In this document: one piece after another, positions 35,262 to 43,407 of the stretch
How positions within the stretch are numbered: position 1 is the stretch's first letter
Layout: each line of letters opens with the position of its first letter
Source of the DNA: Promethearchaeota archaeon
GTDB lineage: Archaea; Asgardarchaeota; Lokiarchaeia; Sigyniarchaeales; SOKP01
Assembly (NCBI GenBank): GCA_016839765.1
Contig: JAEOTP010000012.1
Span: 1-49,891 of the forward strand
DNA length: 49,891 bases
Direction of reading: 5' to 3'
Notes under the pieces: generated by a model
What the model was told of the DNA's origin: nothing
The model's database searches: none
What the model saw: the letters and a program-made list of their open reading frames with translations, nothing else
Position numbers and translations under genes: made by a program

Positions 35262-36455
35262 ATGAAAATTGGACGATTAAGCCTAAATAACATTGCTAAA
35301 ATAAGACCCGATTCAGTAAAAAGAAAAAGAATTTCTAGTTATGACAAAACTGGTGGAAATTTTGATTGGCTTGAGATAGAATCTGGTGAAAAAGTAATCA
35401 TTGCTGAAGATAAGGGTACTGGGAGTATTAAGCATATTTGGTGCACCTCTTGGTGTAGAACAAAACATTACTTAAGAAATATAATTATTAGAATGTATTG
35501 GGACGGTGAACAAGAAAATAATCCTAGTGTAGAGGTTCCATTAGGCGATTTTTTTGGATTAGGTCATGCAAAGCACAAGAATTTTGTTTCTTTGCCTTTA
35601 CAAATGAGTCCTAGATCAGGTAAAGGATTTAATTGCTGGTGGCCAATGCCCTTTTCATTGGGATTTAGAATTACTATTGAAAATGACAGTTCGAAAAAAT
35701 TGAAATTGTATTATTATATTGATTATGAAATTTATGAAGATGGTTTTAAAAATGAAAATGATTTTGGGAGATTTCACGCTCAATGGCACAGAGAAAATCC
35801 TCCAGAAGCAAAAAGATTGGATGTTGTAACTGGGAAAAAGTATAAAAGATCGAAGCCAAAAAGTTTCCAGTTTCTTGGAAATAATACAGAACCATTAAAG
35901 TTTAACTATAAAATTCTTAACGCAAAGGGAAAAGGGCATTATGTAGGATGTCATTTAGATATAGACAACACTACTTCTTTACCTTATTATCTCAATTGGC
36001 CAGGAGAAGGAGATGACCAAATTTTCATTGATGATGATGTAGATAAAGGGATTCCAACTTTATATGGTACTGGAACAGAGGATTATGTAAATCAGTCCTG
36101 GGCACAGCAAAAAAAATATTTTGCACCATACCATGGTACTATTTTAGGCGGGGGTCTTAATTGGTGGGGTAAAATTTCTTATTATCGTTATCACATAGAA
36201 GATCCAGTCTATTTTAATAAAAAAATAGTTGTTTCAATAGAACATGGACATGATAATCATAGGAGAGATGATTGGTCTTCTACAGCATATTGGTATCAAG
36301 TTGAGCCACATGATTACAACTTATTTCCAAAATTATTAGATCGGGAAGCGAGAAAGCCAAAATCTCACATTGGTCATACTATTAGAAAATCATTCTGCAT
36401 ATTGGTACTAATTTCAATTGTATTCTTATGGATATACTTTACTTATCTAATCTAG
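35262..36455 (+). CDS. DUF2961/GH172-like glycosidase with C-terminal membrane anchor
   Basis: A 397-residue protein of the DUF2961 family, some members of which are GH172 fructo- or arabinofuranosidases. Signature segments: DKGTGSIKHIWCTSWC (about 50-65), MYWDGEQENNPSVEVPLGDF, GFNCWWPMPF, and the late GTGTEDYVNQSW and YRYHIEDPVYFNKK blocks. Residues about 376-395 are a single hydrophobic helix (SFCILVLISIVFLWIYF) ending the protein, i.e. a tail anchor. No N-terminal signal is seen, which leaves the enzyme domain cytoplasmic unless secretion is non-classical. It is divergent from the PIG-L deacetylase with about 120 bases between. Confidence 0.82.
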   Translation: MKIGRLSLNNIAKIRPDSVKRKRISSYDKTGGNFDWLEIESGEKVIIAEDKGTGSIKHIWCTSWCRTKHYLRNIIIRMYWDGEQENNPSVEVPLGDFFGLGHAKHKNFVSLPLQMSPRSGKGFNCWWPMPFSLGFRITIENDSSKKLKLYYYIDYEIYEDGFKNENDFGRFHAQWHRENPPEAKRLDVVTGKKYKRSKPKSFQFLGNNTEPLKFNYKILNAKGKGHYVGCHLDIDNTTSLPYYLNWPGEGDDQIFIDDDVDKGIPTLYGTGTEDYVNQSWAQQKKYFAPYHGTILGGGLNWWGKISYYRYHIEDPVYFNKKIVVSIEHGHDNHRRDDWSSTAYWYQVEPHDYNLFPKLLDREARKPKSHIGHTIRKSFCILVLISIVFLWIYFTYLI

Positions 36456-36517
36456 AATATCATTTAATTTATGGTAGATAAACAAAAGAAAATAATAAGA
36501 AAGAAAAGGGTTGAATT

Positions 36518-36910
36518 TTAAAGTATACCCTTTTCTTTTAAAAGTTTTTTAACATATTTTAATAAATCCTTTCCAGAAAAAGGTTTAGTGATATATCCAT
36601 CTGCCCCTAAAGCCTTTCCTTTTTGAATATCTTCGTTAAAACTCTTAACAGTAAAAAGTACAACAAGAATATCTTTAAAAAGATCATTACCTTTCAAATT
36701 CTGGAGTACTTCCCAGCCAGAAAGTCCAGGCATCATAACGTCAAGCAAAATTAACACAATACCGGGATATTTCTCTTCTACAATCTTTAGAGCCTCTTTC
36801 CCATTATTACAAGTAATCGTATCATAATTTTCTAGCTCCAAAAATTTTTGTGTAAGGTTTACAATATCAGGCTCGTCATCAACGACGAGTATTGTCTTTT
36901 TCTCAGCCAT
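36518..36910 (-). CDS. CheY-like response regulator
   Basis: A 130-residue single receiver domain: acidic pair VVDDE (9-13), phospho-acceptor D57 (ILLDVMMPGLSG), Thr in VVLFTVKS and Lys in YITKPFSG. No output domain. It is an orphan, with no kinase adjacent, and probably works with a hybrid or distant kinase. The closest kinase in this window is at 20990, which already has its own small receiver gene. Confidence 0.92.
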   Translation of the reverse strand: MAEKKTILVVDDEPDIVNLTQKFLELENYDTITCNNGKEALKIVEEKYPGIVLILLDVMMPGLSGWEVLQNLKGNDLFKDILVVLFTVKSFNEDIQKGKALGADGYITKPFSGKDLLKYVKKLLKEKGIL

Positions 36911-37039
36911 TTTACTTCCGATCTTAAAGGTTAAATTATAATTTGTCTTAATTTATTTGGTATCATTAAAATTTTTAACTAATATATATGCATTTTTGTA
37001 TTTAAATAGTTTATCTGATTTTTATATATTTGATCCTAT

Positions 37040-37696
37040 ATGACGCGGAAAAACAAACTTCCAGAATTTCCAAATTCTTATTTAGGTGAAAAATCCTATG
37101 AATATGACAATTCAAAATGGATGGAAAGAAACCAAAATAAAACTACATTGTTATGTTTCCAATATTTATGTGATGAAAAATTGGATAACGTAGGAAAAAA
37201 AGATGTTTTGGACAAAAAACCATACATAACTCTGGATTTAGGATGCGGAACAGGATTTTCTTCTGAAATATTAATAGCCTCAGGTTTAAAAGTTATTGGT
37301 GTAGATATTTTGTTTGACATGCTTATAAAAGCTAAATCCAAAATACCTCACCTTGAAAATGGCTCGAATCTATATCTTATTCTTGCAGATATGAAATATT
37401 TACCTATAAGATCTAATTCAATTAATCATATAATTTCAATTTCAGCGTATAATTTCATATTGCATGAAAAAAAAGATTATAAAGACAGAAACAAAACTGT
37501 GAATAATACAGCTAAATCTTTAAAAAGAATATTAAAACCAAATGGAAGGATGATCATTGAATTCTACCCAACTAATGAGGAAGAATTGAATCTTTTCAGG
37601 TCTTCATTTACGGATAATGGGTTTAATGGATTTATGATTAAGCAGAATCCAAAACAAAAGAAGGGTCAAACTTTCCTATTATTAAAAAGGTGGTGA
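37040..37696 (+). CDS. Bud23-like SAM-dependent methyltransferase
   Basis: A 218-residue class I methyltransferase. The SAM motif LDLGCGTGF (about 66-74) is followed by the acidic end of strand 2 (VIGVDILFDML), ADMKYLPI and ISISAYNFI. The C-terminal part, FYPTNEEELNLFRSSF then DNGFNGFMI...PKQKKGQTFLLL, follows the pattern of Bud23/WBSCR22, the m7G methyltransferase of small-subunit rRNA. The N-terminal YDNSKWMERNQNK helix also resembles Bud23. Eukaryotic Bud23 works with Trm112, which is not in the window. A generic methyltransferase is the fallback. It precedes the radical SAM gene by six bases. Confidence 0.75.
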   Translation: MTRKNKLPEFPNSYLGEKSYEYDNSKWMERNQNKTTLLCFQYLCDEKLDNVGKKDVLDKKPYITLDLGCGTGFSSEILIASGLKVIGVDILFDMLIKAKSKIPHLENGSNLYLILADMKYLPIRSNSINHIISISAYNFILHEKKDYKDRNKTVNNTAKSLKRILKPNGRMIIEFYPTNEEELNLFRSSFTDNGFNGFMIKQNPKQKKGQTFLLLKRW

Positions 37697-37702
37697 TACA
37701 AC

Positions 37703-38845
37703 ATAGGAGAATGCAAATTCTGTGGAAAGAAAGATAAGTTAATTTCAGAAATTCTTCAAGCATGTAGGAATTGTATTTTAAATAAAGACTGGGAAAAGAT
37801 AAAATCCCATATCTTATCAGTTCATAGTCAAGTGAGAAAACTCGTTGGTTTGCCCATAAAGCCTCCCAAAGCAGAAGGTTCAGATATTCAATTGAAATGT
37901 AATTATTGTATTAACGAATGTATTTTATCTAAAGACGATGTAAGCTATTGTGGGCTAAGAAATATTTCAAAGAAAGAAACAGGCGAATTACCATTTCCTT
38001 CTAGATCCAAAGGTTATATTCACGGGTACATTGATGCGAATCCCACAAATTGCTGTAATGCATGGTTTTGTCCAGCAGGTACTTCACGGGGATATCCGGA
38101 TTATTCTGATTATAATGAACCGGAATTTGGCACATATTCATATGCAGCATTTCTATATGGATGTACATTTTCGTGCTTATTCTGCCAGAATTATAGCCAT
38201 AAGCAATTCCAGAAGCGACATCTATTTGATAGTGAAACTTTAGCAAATCAAATAGTAAAAAATGAAAAAATTACTTGTTTATGCTATTTTGGAGGCACTC
38301 CTGAAGCGCAATTACCCTTTACTATAAATTTAGCAGAATTAATATTAAAGAAGATCAAAAAGCAAAACGCTGTAAGAAAATTCAGAGTTTGTTGGGAGTG
38401 GAATGGCAGTGGTAATAAGGCTTTAGTTGATAAATGCATGAACATTGCCATTAAAACGGGTGGAAATATAAAATTTGATTTAAAAAGCTTTGATGAGAAA
38501 TTAAATTTAGCGCTGTGTGGCGTCAGTAATAGTAGAACACTTGATAATTTCAAATATCTCGCGGATAATTATTTTGGTACGCGGGGAAAGGAGATGCCAG
38601 AAATGAGCGGTTGTACATTAATGGTTCCGGGATATGTCAACCATGAAGAAGTGGAGTTAATTGCGACATTTATTAGTGAGATAAATCCTGATATCCCATA
38701 TAGCCTTTTAGTGTTTCATGGTGATTATCAAATGAGGGATTTATCGATAACACCACGAGATCAAGCGTTAAAATGCTTGAAAGTTGCTCAAAAATATTTA
38801 AAAAATGTACATTTAGGGAACAAGTTCTTATTGGGCTTTTCTTAA
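37703..38845 (+). CDS. Radical SAM protein with N-terminal zinc ribbon, apparent AUA start
   Basis: The radical SAM cluster motif CTFSCLFC lies at C154, C158 and C161 when numbered from the start used here. The N-terminus GECKFCGKKDKLISEIL...ACRNC (C4, C7, C21, C24) is a zinc ribbon typical of a PflA-like archaeal family. The first standard start, GTG at 37832, would delete this ribbon. Upstream the frame is open back to the stop of the preceding gene with no ATG, GTG or TTG. ATA at 37703 sits seven bases after GGTGGTGA, where homologs are expected to have Met. So the start is AUA or there is a base error. The 3' end has a second, diverged copy at 41121-41162 beyond an HNH gene. Confidence 0.8.
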   Translation: MGECKFCGKKDKLISEILQACRNCILNKDWEKIKSHILSVHSQVRKLVGLPIKPPKAEGSDIQLKCNYCINECILSKDDVSYCGLRNISKKETGELPFPSRSKGYIHGYIDANPTNCCNAWFCPAGTSRGYPDYSDYNEPEFGTYSYAAFLYGCTFSCLFCQNYSHKQFQKRHLFDSETLANQIVKNEKITCLCYFGGTPEAQLPFTINLAELILKKIKKQNAVRKFRVCWEWNGSGNKALVDKCMNIAIKTGGNIKFDLKSFDEKLNLALCGVSNSRTLDNFKYLADNYFGTRGKEMPEMSGCTLMVPGYVNHEEVELIATFISEINPDIPYSLLVFHGDYQMRDLSITPRDQALKCLKVAQKYLKNVHLGNKFLLGFS

Positions 38846-38891
38846 TTTTACTCATTAAATCTAAAGATTCATCTATAATTAAATCAATCTT

Positions 38892-41024
38892 TTATGATTT
38901 TAAATGATATTCACCATCTCTAAAAAAAATAAGATGAGATTTTAATAGTTCATCAACCAAATCCAATAAAGAGGATTCAATTAACAAGTGTTCATTCCTA
39001 TTTTCACAGATCCATAAATTTTCCAATCTATTATCCATACTATCAAAATTGATATGATGAACTATACATTCTGGTTTTAAATATTTTCCATCAATAAGAT
39101 ACTTTTTTGACCATTGTAATTCAGGATGCTCTGTTAAGTATAGTTCAATAACATAACGATGCTCGTACATCCATCCATTATTATTCTTGGCAGTAGGATT
39201 TTCGAACCTTTTTGGTACTCTCATCCAAACTCGACCTTCACTATGCTGGTGTTTTCCAAAACCTCTCTTCTTATTTTCCATATCAATATTATGTTTAACT
39301 TTAGACCAATAATAAATAACACCTCTATCAACACCACATAATTTGGCAAGTCTTCTTTGTGTTAGATTAAAGTTTTCATCTTGAACAAGATGCTCAACCC
39401 ATTGTTTATGTAAATATAAAGGATTTTCATCCGAACAATTTGAATAAGGATCTAATGAAATTTGTTTTTCTGAAGATTGATTTTCACGAATTTTGACAAT
39501 CCAATTGTCAGAAATCTCTTTCCAATTAATTTTTTTAATCTCTTCTTTTACCAAGTTTATATCTTTATAGGGATTAATGGATATTGGTTTTAATAATTCA
39601 TTAATCTTAGACGAGCTTAATTTTCTACAATCAAAATTAATATTTAAGTAATATTTACCATCTTCAAAACCTATTTGATTCAATTTAATTAAATCTCTAA
39701 AACATTCATTTAATGATCTTTCTGCTTTCTTATGACTTTTAGTATTTTCATATAACCATAAATTTTTCAACCTATTATCAGATTTTTTAAAATTAATATG
39801 GTGAACATTACATTCAATCTTCAAGTATTTTCCGTCAATAAGATATTTTTTTGACCATTTTAATCCTGGATTTTTCAATAAATAATTTTCCATTACTATT
39901 TCATGTTCAAATCGAACATTTCTACCTTTTTGAGGGACTAATTCTGGATGTAAATATCCATTAGGCATATATAATTTTACATAACCTCTTTTGTCAATCC
40001 AACTTCCATTCGTCCAGTTTTTTGCGGGAATACCATGTTTTTTACGCCAATTTTGTATTGTAACGAGATGCACTCCGCATACTTCACTTATTAATTGATC
40101 AGTTAAATTCAATTTTTTATTAGTATAAATTGTCTCCAACCAAATCTTATGTTTATATAAAGGATTTATTCTTGAGCAATCTTGTTTAGGATTTAATCGA
40201 ATCTCATAATTTGAATGCTGATTTTTTGGATATTTAATATTCCAATCTTTTACGATATCGTTCCAATCTATTTTTTTAATAAAATCTTTTATTAATCTTA
40301 TATTTAGTTGCGTCACTTGTATTTCGGGCACTTTTATAAGTTTAGGTAGAATTTTGGAGGTATAATATTCTGTTGTTGCTTCTAATTTTTGTTCACACAA
40401 TAAGAGGTTAAAATTTTGATCGTAATTAATGGACTTCTGGTCCTTGCGGTTTGAGTGGATATTTGGTTTTGAGATTGGTTTTACGTTTTCATTTTTATCG
40501 ACAGGTTTTAGCGGAATAATTTTATTTTTAGGGGTGTAATTTGGCTGGAGTTTTGGGGGTGTAATTTTATTTTTAGGAGTATAGTGATGCTCGAGTGTGG
40601 GCTGTTGGATTTTATTGATGGGCTTGTCGGTTGGTTTGTTTTTTGGTGGTTTGATTTTATTTCTGGTTATGTAATTAGGCGGAAGTTTGGGCGGTCTAAT
40701 TTTGTTTTTGGGTATGTAGTGAGGTTGGAGAGTGTGTTGTTCGATTTCTTGTGTAGGTTTATTGGTTGGTTTATTCTTTGGTGGTTCGATTTTGTTTTTG
40801 GTCAGGTAATTAGGCGGAAGTTTCGGCGGTATAATTTTATTTTTAGGCGCGGAACGAGGGTCGAGGTAGTGTTGTTCGATTTCTTTTATGGTTTTGTGGT
40901 CTGGTTTAGTTTTAGGGAGTTGAATTTGGTCAGAGCGTATATCTGCATCTTTAAATTGAGGATTGTGGATATCTTCTTTCACATCTTTTTTGGGATGCTG
41001 AGTTTTAAATTTGATTTTAGTCAT
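38892..41024 (-). CDS. Double HTH-HNH endonuclease-like protein with Pro/Lys repeats, putative insertion
   Basis: A 710-residue protein. Residues 1-35 are charged, about 36-174 a Pro/Lys/Asn-rich repeat, and the rest two copies of one module. Each module has an HTH (NLTDQLISEVCGVHLVTIQN; NLTQRRLAKLCGVDRGVIYY), then a segment with HEIVMENYLL or HRYVIELYLT, WSKKYLIDGKYLK, and an HNH core: CNVHHINFKKSDNRLKNLWL or CIVHHINFDSMDNRLENLWI. HNH plus HTH is the build of free-standing homing endonucleases. It is antisense to its neighbours and flanked by two copies of the radical SAM 3' end, which suggests an inserted element. Neither cleavage specificity nor mobility can be shown from this sequence. 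Confidence 0.72.
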   Translation of the reverse strand: MTKIKFKTQHPKKDVKEDIHNPQFKDADIRSDQIQLPKTKPDHKTIKEIEQHYLDPRSAPKNKIIPPKLPPNYLTKNKIEPPKNKPTNKPTQEIEQHTLQPHYIPKNKIRPPKLPPNYITRNKIKPPKNKPTDKPINKIQQPTLEHHYTPKNKITPPKLQPNYTPKNKIIPLKPVDKNENVKPISKPNIHSNRKDQKSINYDQNFNLLLCEQKLEATTEYYTSKILPKLIKVPEIQVTQLNIRLIKDFIKKIDWNDIVKDWNIKYPKNQHSNYEIRLNPKQDCSRINPLYKHKIWLETIYTNKKLNLTDQLISEVCGVHLVTIQNWRKKHGIPAKNWTNGSWIDKRGYVKLYMPNGYLHPELVPQKGRNVRFEHEIVMENYLLKNPGLKWSKKYLIDGKYLKIECNVHHINFKKSDNRLKNLWLYENTKSHKKAERSLNECFRDLIKLNQIGFEDGKYYLNINFDCRKLSSSKINELLKPISINPYKDINLVKEEIKKINWKEISDNWIVKIRENQSSEKQISLDPYSNCSDENPLYLHKQWVEHLVQDENFNLTQRRLAKLCGVDRGVIYYWSKVKHNIDMENKKRGFGKHQHSEGRVWMRVPKRFENPTAKNNNGWMYEHRYVIELYLTEHPELQWSKKYLIDGKYLKPECIVHHINFDSMDNRLENLWICENRNEHLLIESSLLDLVDELLKSHLIFFRDGEYHLKS
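40503..40847 (-). repeat. 45-residue (135-bp) Pro/Lys tandem repeat in the HNH gene
   Basis: Residues 60-104 and 105-149 are two full units of the form PKNKIxPPKLPPNYxTxNKI followed by xPPKNKPTxKPxxxIxQ and TLxxHY. Residues 150-174 are a partial third, and a degenerate unit precedes them. The plus strand here is G/T-rich, unlike the rest of the window. Repeat arrays of this kind change length easily by slippage or recombination. Confidence 0.8.
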
Positions 41025-41120
41025 GATATCTGGTTTTAATATGATACATGTTCTTAAAAAGGAGTAGATGTCAGAGGTTTATAAAGAAAAATTTAGTGTG
41101 GCAAAATAATATTAATAAAT

Positions 41121-41162
41121 AATGTGAATTTAGGCAACAAATTTCTTTTAGGGTTTACTTAA
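41121..41162 (+). pseudogene. Second, diverged copy of the radical SAM gene 3' end
   Basis: Fourteen codons, AAT to TAA, encode NVNLGNKFLLGFT. The intact gene ends NVHLGNKFLLGFS at 38804-38845. Eleven of 13 residues agree, with differences mostly at third bases, and similarity continues into the AT-rich 3' flank. Stops lie upstream in this frame. This is the fragment left beyond the inserted HNH gene. Confidence 0.75.
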
Positions 41163-41283
41163 TTTTTAATGAATTAATTTTTAAGATTTATATAATAAAA
41201 TATTTATTTTACAAACAATTATCGTTCATACGATTACTAATTAGAATTAGAATAATCATTAAAGTAAAGGAGAACTTGGTAAA

Positions 41284-41589
41284 GTGCAGAAAGCTAGGAT
41301 TCGCTTAAGTTCCACTATACTAGAATCACTAAATTCAGTATGTGAGCAGATTGAGAGTGTATGTAAAAGCCAAGGAATAAAAAAGCACGGCCCAATCCCA
41401 TTACCTACTAAACACTTGAAAGTTCCGGTAATGAAAAATGTTTCAGGTCAAGGTACATTACATTGGGCTAAATATGAAATGCGTATTCATAAAAGATTAT
41501 TTGAAATTATTGCTAATGAACGGAGTATGCATCTAATTATGAAGATACAAATTCCCGAATCAGTTCTAGTTGAAATAGAGCTAATGTGA
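41284..41589 (+). CDS. rpsJ: Small-subunit ribosomal protein uS10
   Basis: A 101-residue archaeal/eukaryotic-type S10 of the ribosome. Seen: start QKARIRLSST, central GPIPLPTKHLKVPVMKN, and the C-terminal YEMRIHKRLFEIIANERSM and IQIPESVLVEIEL blocks. The start is GTG with AAAGGAGA ten bases upstream. In many archaea this gene follows the elongation factor 1A gene. Here it stands alone after the inserted HNH gene, so its usual context has been broken or differs in this lineage. Residues between GPIPLPTK and the second half are somewhat divergent, but the length is normal. Confidence 0.96.
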   Translation: MQKARIRLSSTILESLNSVCEQIESVCKSQGIKKHGPIPLPTKHLKVPVMKNVSGQGTLHWAKYEMRIHKRLFEIIANERSMHLIMKIQIPESVLVEIELM

Positions 41590-41734
41590 ATTTCTTTTTC
41601 TATATATTATATTGTGGAATTCAAATTTTATCTGCTTAAGAATAATGTTTTAATTCTTAAATTTTACATCATTAGTAATACCGTCAATTGGTCGAATAAT
41701 ATTTAAGTTTCCAAAGTTATTTGAACTATAGTAT

Positions 41735-42598
41735 ATGGAAGATAAAAGCTTAATCGAGATTAGAGACATTGGAAATAAAAATTTAATTCTCTTTTTTCTA
41801 ATAACTTTTTTGTTTTCCTGGTTGTTATGGTTACCTAGCCTATTTTCATCCGTACTTTTCTCTAAAAAAGAAGTATTGTATGAAATTTTAAATATTATCG
41901 GTGCATTTGGGCCCTTTATAGCAGCATTCGTTCTTACTTTGGTTAATGAAGGTAAGCAGGGATTAAAATTTTTGTGGAAAAGAGGTTGGCATTGTGAAAA
42001 TAAGCGATTTCTTATAATCTCCATATTTCTTATCCCTTTCTTATATCTTTCTTCCTTGATTTTAGTGATTTCTGTTGAAGGAATTATTCCATATGCGTTT
42101 ATACACTGGCCTAATCCAATTGAAATTATTACGCAGTTTGTTTTAGTTTTTTTCCTTGCTGGACCATTTCAAGAAGAATTTGGATGGAGAGGATATGCTC
42201 TTGATCGTTTACAATTAAGGTTCAATGCCCTAACTTCTAGCATTATACTTGGAGTGATTTGGGGCATATGGCATTTACCTTCGTTTTTCATAATCGGCAC
42301 AAATCAAGAAAATCAACTCTTTTACCCTTTCTTATTTAGTACAATTGTTTTATCTGTATTATTCACTTGGATATACAATTATTCTAATAGAAGCATTTTA
42401 GCAACTATGATTTTTCACGCAACAATAAATGGTTCTAATTATATATTTCGCCTGGATCAAACAACTTTAGGCTTCTGGTTTTATAGATTTTTGTTAAATT
42501 TCGTCGTGGTATATGTTGTTATAAAGTATTGCCTAAAAGATTTATCTCACTCTTCTAAAAAGGATAAAAAATCTTGTATTATAAAGGATTTGATTTAA
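41735..42598 (+). CDS. CPBP-family (CAAX-type) intramembrane metalloprotease
   Basis: A 287-residue membrane protein with about eight hydrophobic segments. Motif 1, EEFGWRGYALDRLQ (near residue 150), carries the Glu-Glu-x3-Arg signature. Motif 2, IWGIWHLPSFF, carries the metal His, and the late FHATINGSNYI holds motif 3. The family includes CAAX prenyl proteases (Rce1) and bacteriocin-immunity proteins; the substrate is unknown. The basic C-terminal tail (KKDKKS) would be cytoplasmic. A weak upstream region and a 145-base gap from uS10 suggest its own promoter. Confidence 0.9.
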   Translation: MEDKSLIEIRDIGNKNLILFFLITFLFSWLLWLPSLFSSVLFSKKEVLYEILNIIGAFGPFIAAFVLTLVNEGKQGLKFLWKRGWHCENKRFLIISIFLIPFLYLSSLILVISVEGIIPYAFIHWPNPIEIITQFVLVFFLAGPFQEEFGWRGYALDRLQLRFNALTSSIILGVIWGIWHLPSFFIIGTNQENQLFYPFLFSTIVLSVLFTWIYNYSNRSILATMIFHATINGSNYIFRLDQTTLGFWFYRFLLNFVVVYVVIKYCLKDLSHSSKKDKKSCIIKDLI

Positions 42599-42684
42599 GC
42601 AACTATATTTAAATCAGTTAATTATTATAACTTAAATAAGTATTTTAGCGTTAATTTGTAAATTTATTCTCAAAATGGGTTATA

Positions 42685-43407
42685 ATGGCAGACTTTCATA
42701 CTAAAACTTTTTACGGACAAAAATCGAGTATAATTATAACAAGTCCAGCTAAAACGGTTCCTTATATCTTTATAAGCTGTATAAATAGAAAAGATGATGG
42801 GACTTGGGAAATCCCAAGCAAGAGTGAAGGTAAAACAGTAAAGATTTCAATTGAAGAGATTATCTGCTTTTTGGAAGTGCTTAGAAGAAAAAGTGCTAAC
42901 TGGAGAGGGTATCATGTCTTTAAAGAGCGAAAAACTGAAATCTACGTGGGGTGGGAAGACGAATCGCGTCAAGTGCTTAAAATTAAAATTGGTAATTATA
43001 CAAAAAAACTGCGATTTCCAAATATAAATTTCATGACGTTATTATTAGAACATTTATTACAAGAAAAAATTGAGTTCGCAACAAGCGGTACATTTGAATC
43101 TAAAGAGAAAGAAGAAAAAGTTGATGAAGAAACAGAATATAGTTTATTTTCAGAACATATTACCGCGAGAGATGGATTACAGGTTGTTGAAACCACTGAA
43201 TATGGGGTCTCTGTTGATACCGTGGAAGTGAAAGCAAAAGTGAAAGTAGAAAGCCCAAAAGCTCTCTTAATTATACTGGATACTGGAGAAGAATTTTGGA
43301 TCCCTAAATCAACGATTCATTCTTTATATGTTTTAGATAAGAAAGCCAAATATCAAAATTTTGTAGTAGATAAGTGGATTATTGAAAGAAACAAGATCAT
43401 AAGATAA
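42685..43407 (+). CDS. Unknown two-part beta-rich protein
   Basis: I do not recognise this 240-residue protein. The N-terminal part (1-135) has strands with YIFISCINRKDDGTWEIPSK and a helix SIEEIICFLEVLRR, then VYVGWEDES-like and LKIKIGNYTKKLRF strands, which recall a PC4-like or other nucleic-acid-binding beta sheet. An acidic Lys/Glu linker (about 137-150) follows. The C-terminal part (185-240) has VEVKAKVKVESPKALLIILD and GEEFWIPKSTIH, resembling a small beta-barrel module. No metal or catalytic motif. Its last base overlaps the first base of the CDF transporter start, so the two are translationally coupled. Confidence 0.7.
   Translation: MADFHTKTFYGQKSSIIITSPAKTVPYIFISCINRKDDGTWEIPSKSEGKTVKISIEEIICFLEVLRRKSANWRGYHVFKERKTEIYVGWEDESRQVLKIKIGNYTKKLRFPNINFMTLLLEHLLQEKIEFATSGTFESKEKEEKVDEETEYSLFSEHITARDGLQVVETTEYGVSVDTVEVKAKVKVESPKALLIILDTGEEFWIPKSTIHSLYVLDKKAKYQNFVVDKWIIERNKIIR

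Noticed and set aside
37694-37696. UGA joining the Bud23-like and radical SAM frames, as a third Sec readthrough
   Set aside because: The two frames are in phase, but each side is a complete known domain with its own ends and a ribosome site lies at the junction. Two separate genes fit better.
40503-40847. CRISPR array because of regular repeats
   Set aside because: Repeats are 135 bp, in frame, without spacers, and encode a coherent protein. No CRISPR array is seen anywhere in the window.
40584-41039. Long plus-strand frame of 151 codons rich in Gly, Phe and Trp
   Set aside because: It is the antisense of the Pro/Lys repeat of the HNH gene, and its odd composition follows from that.
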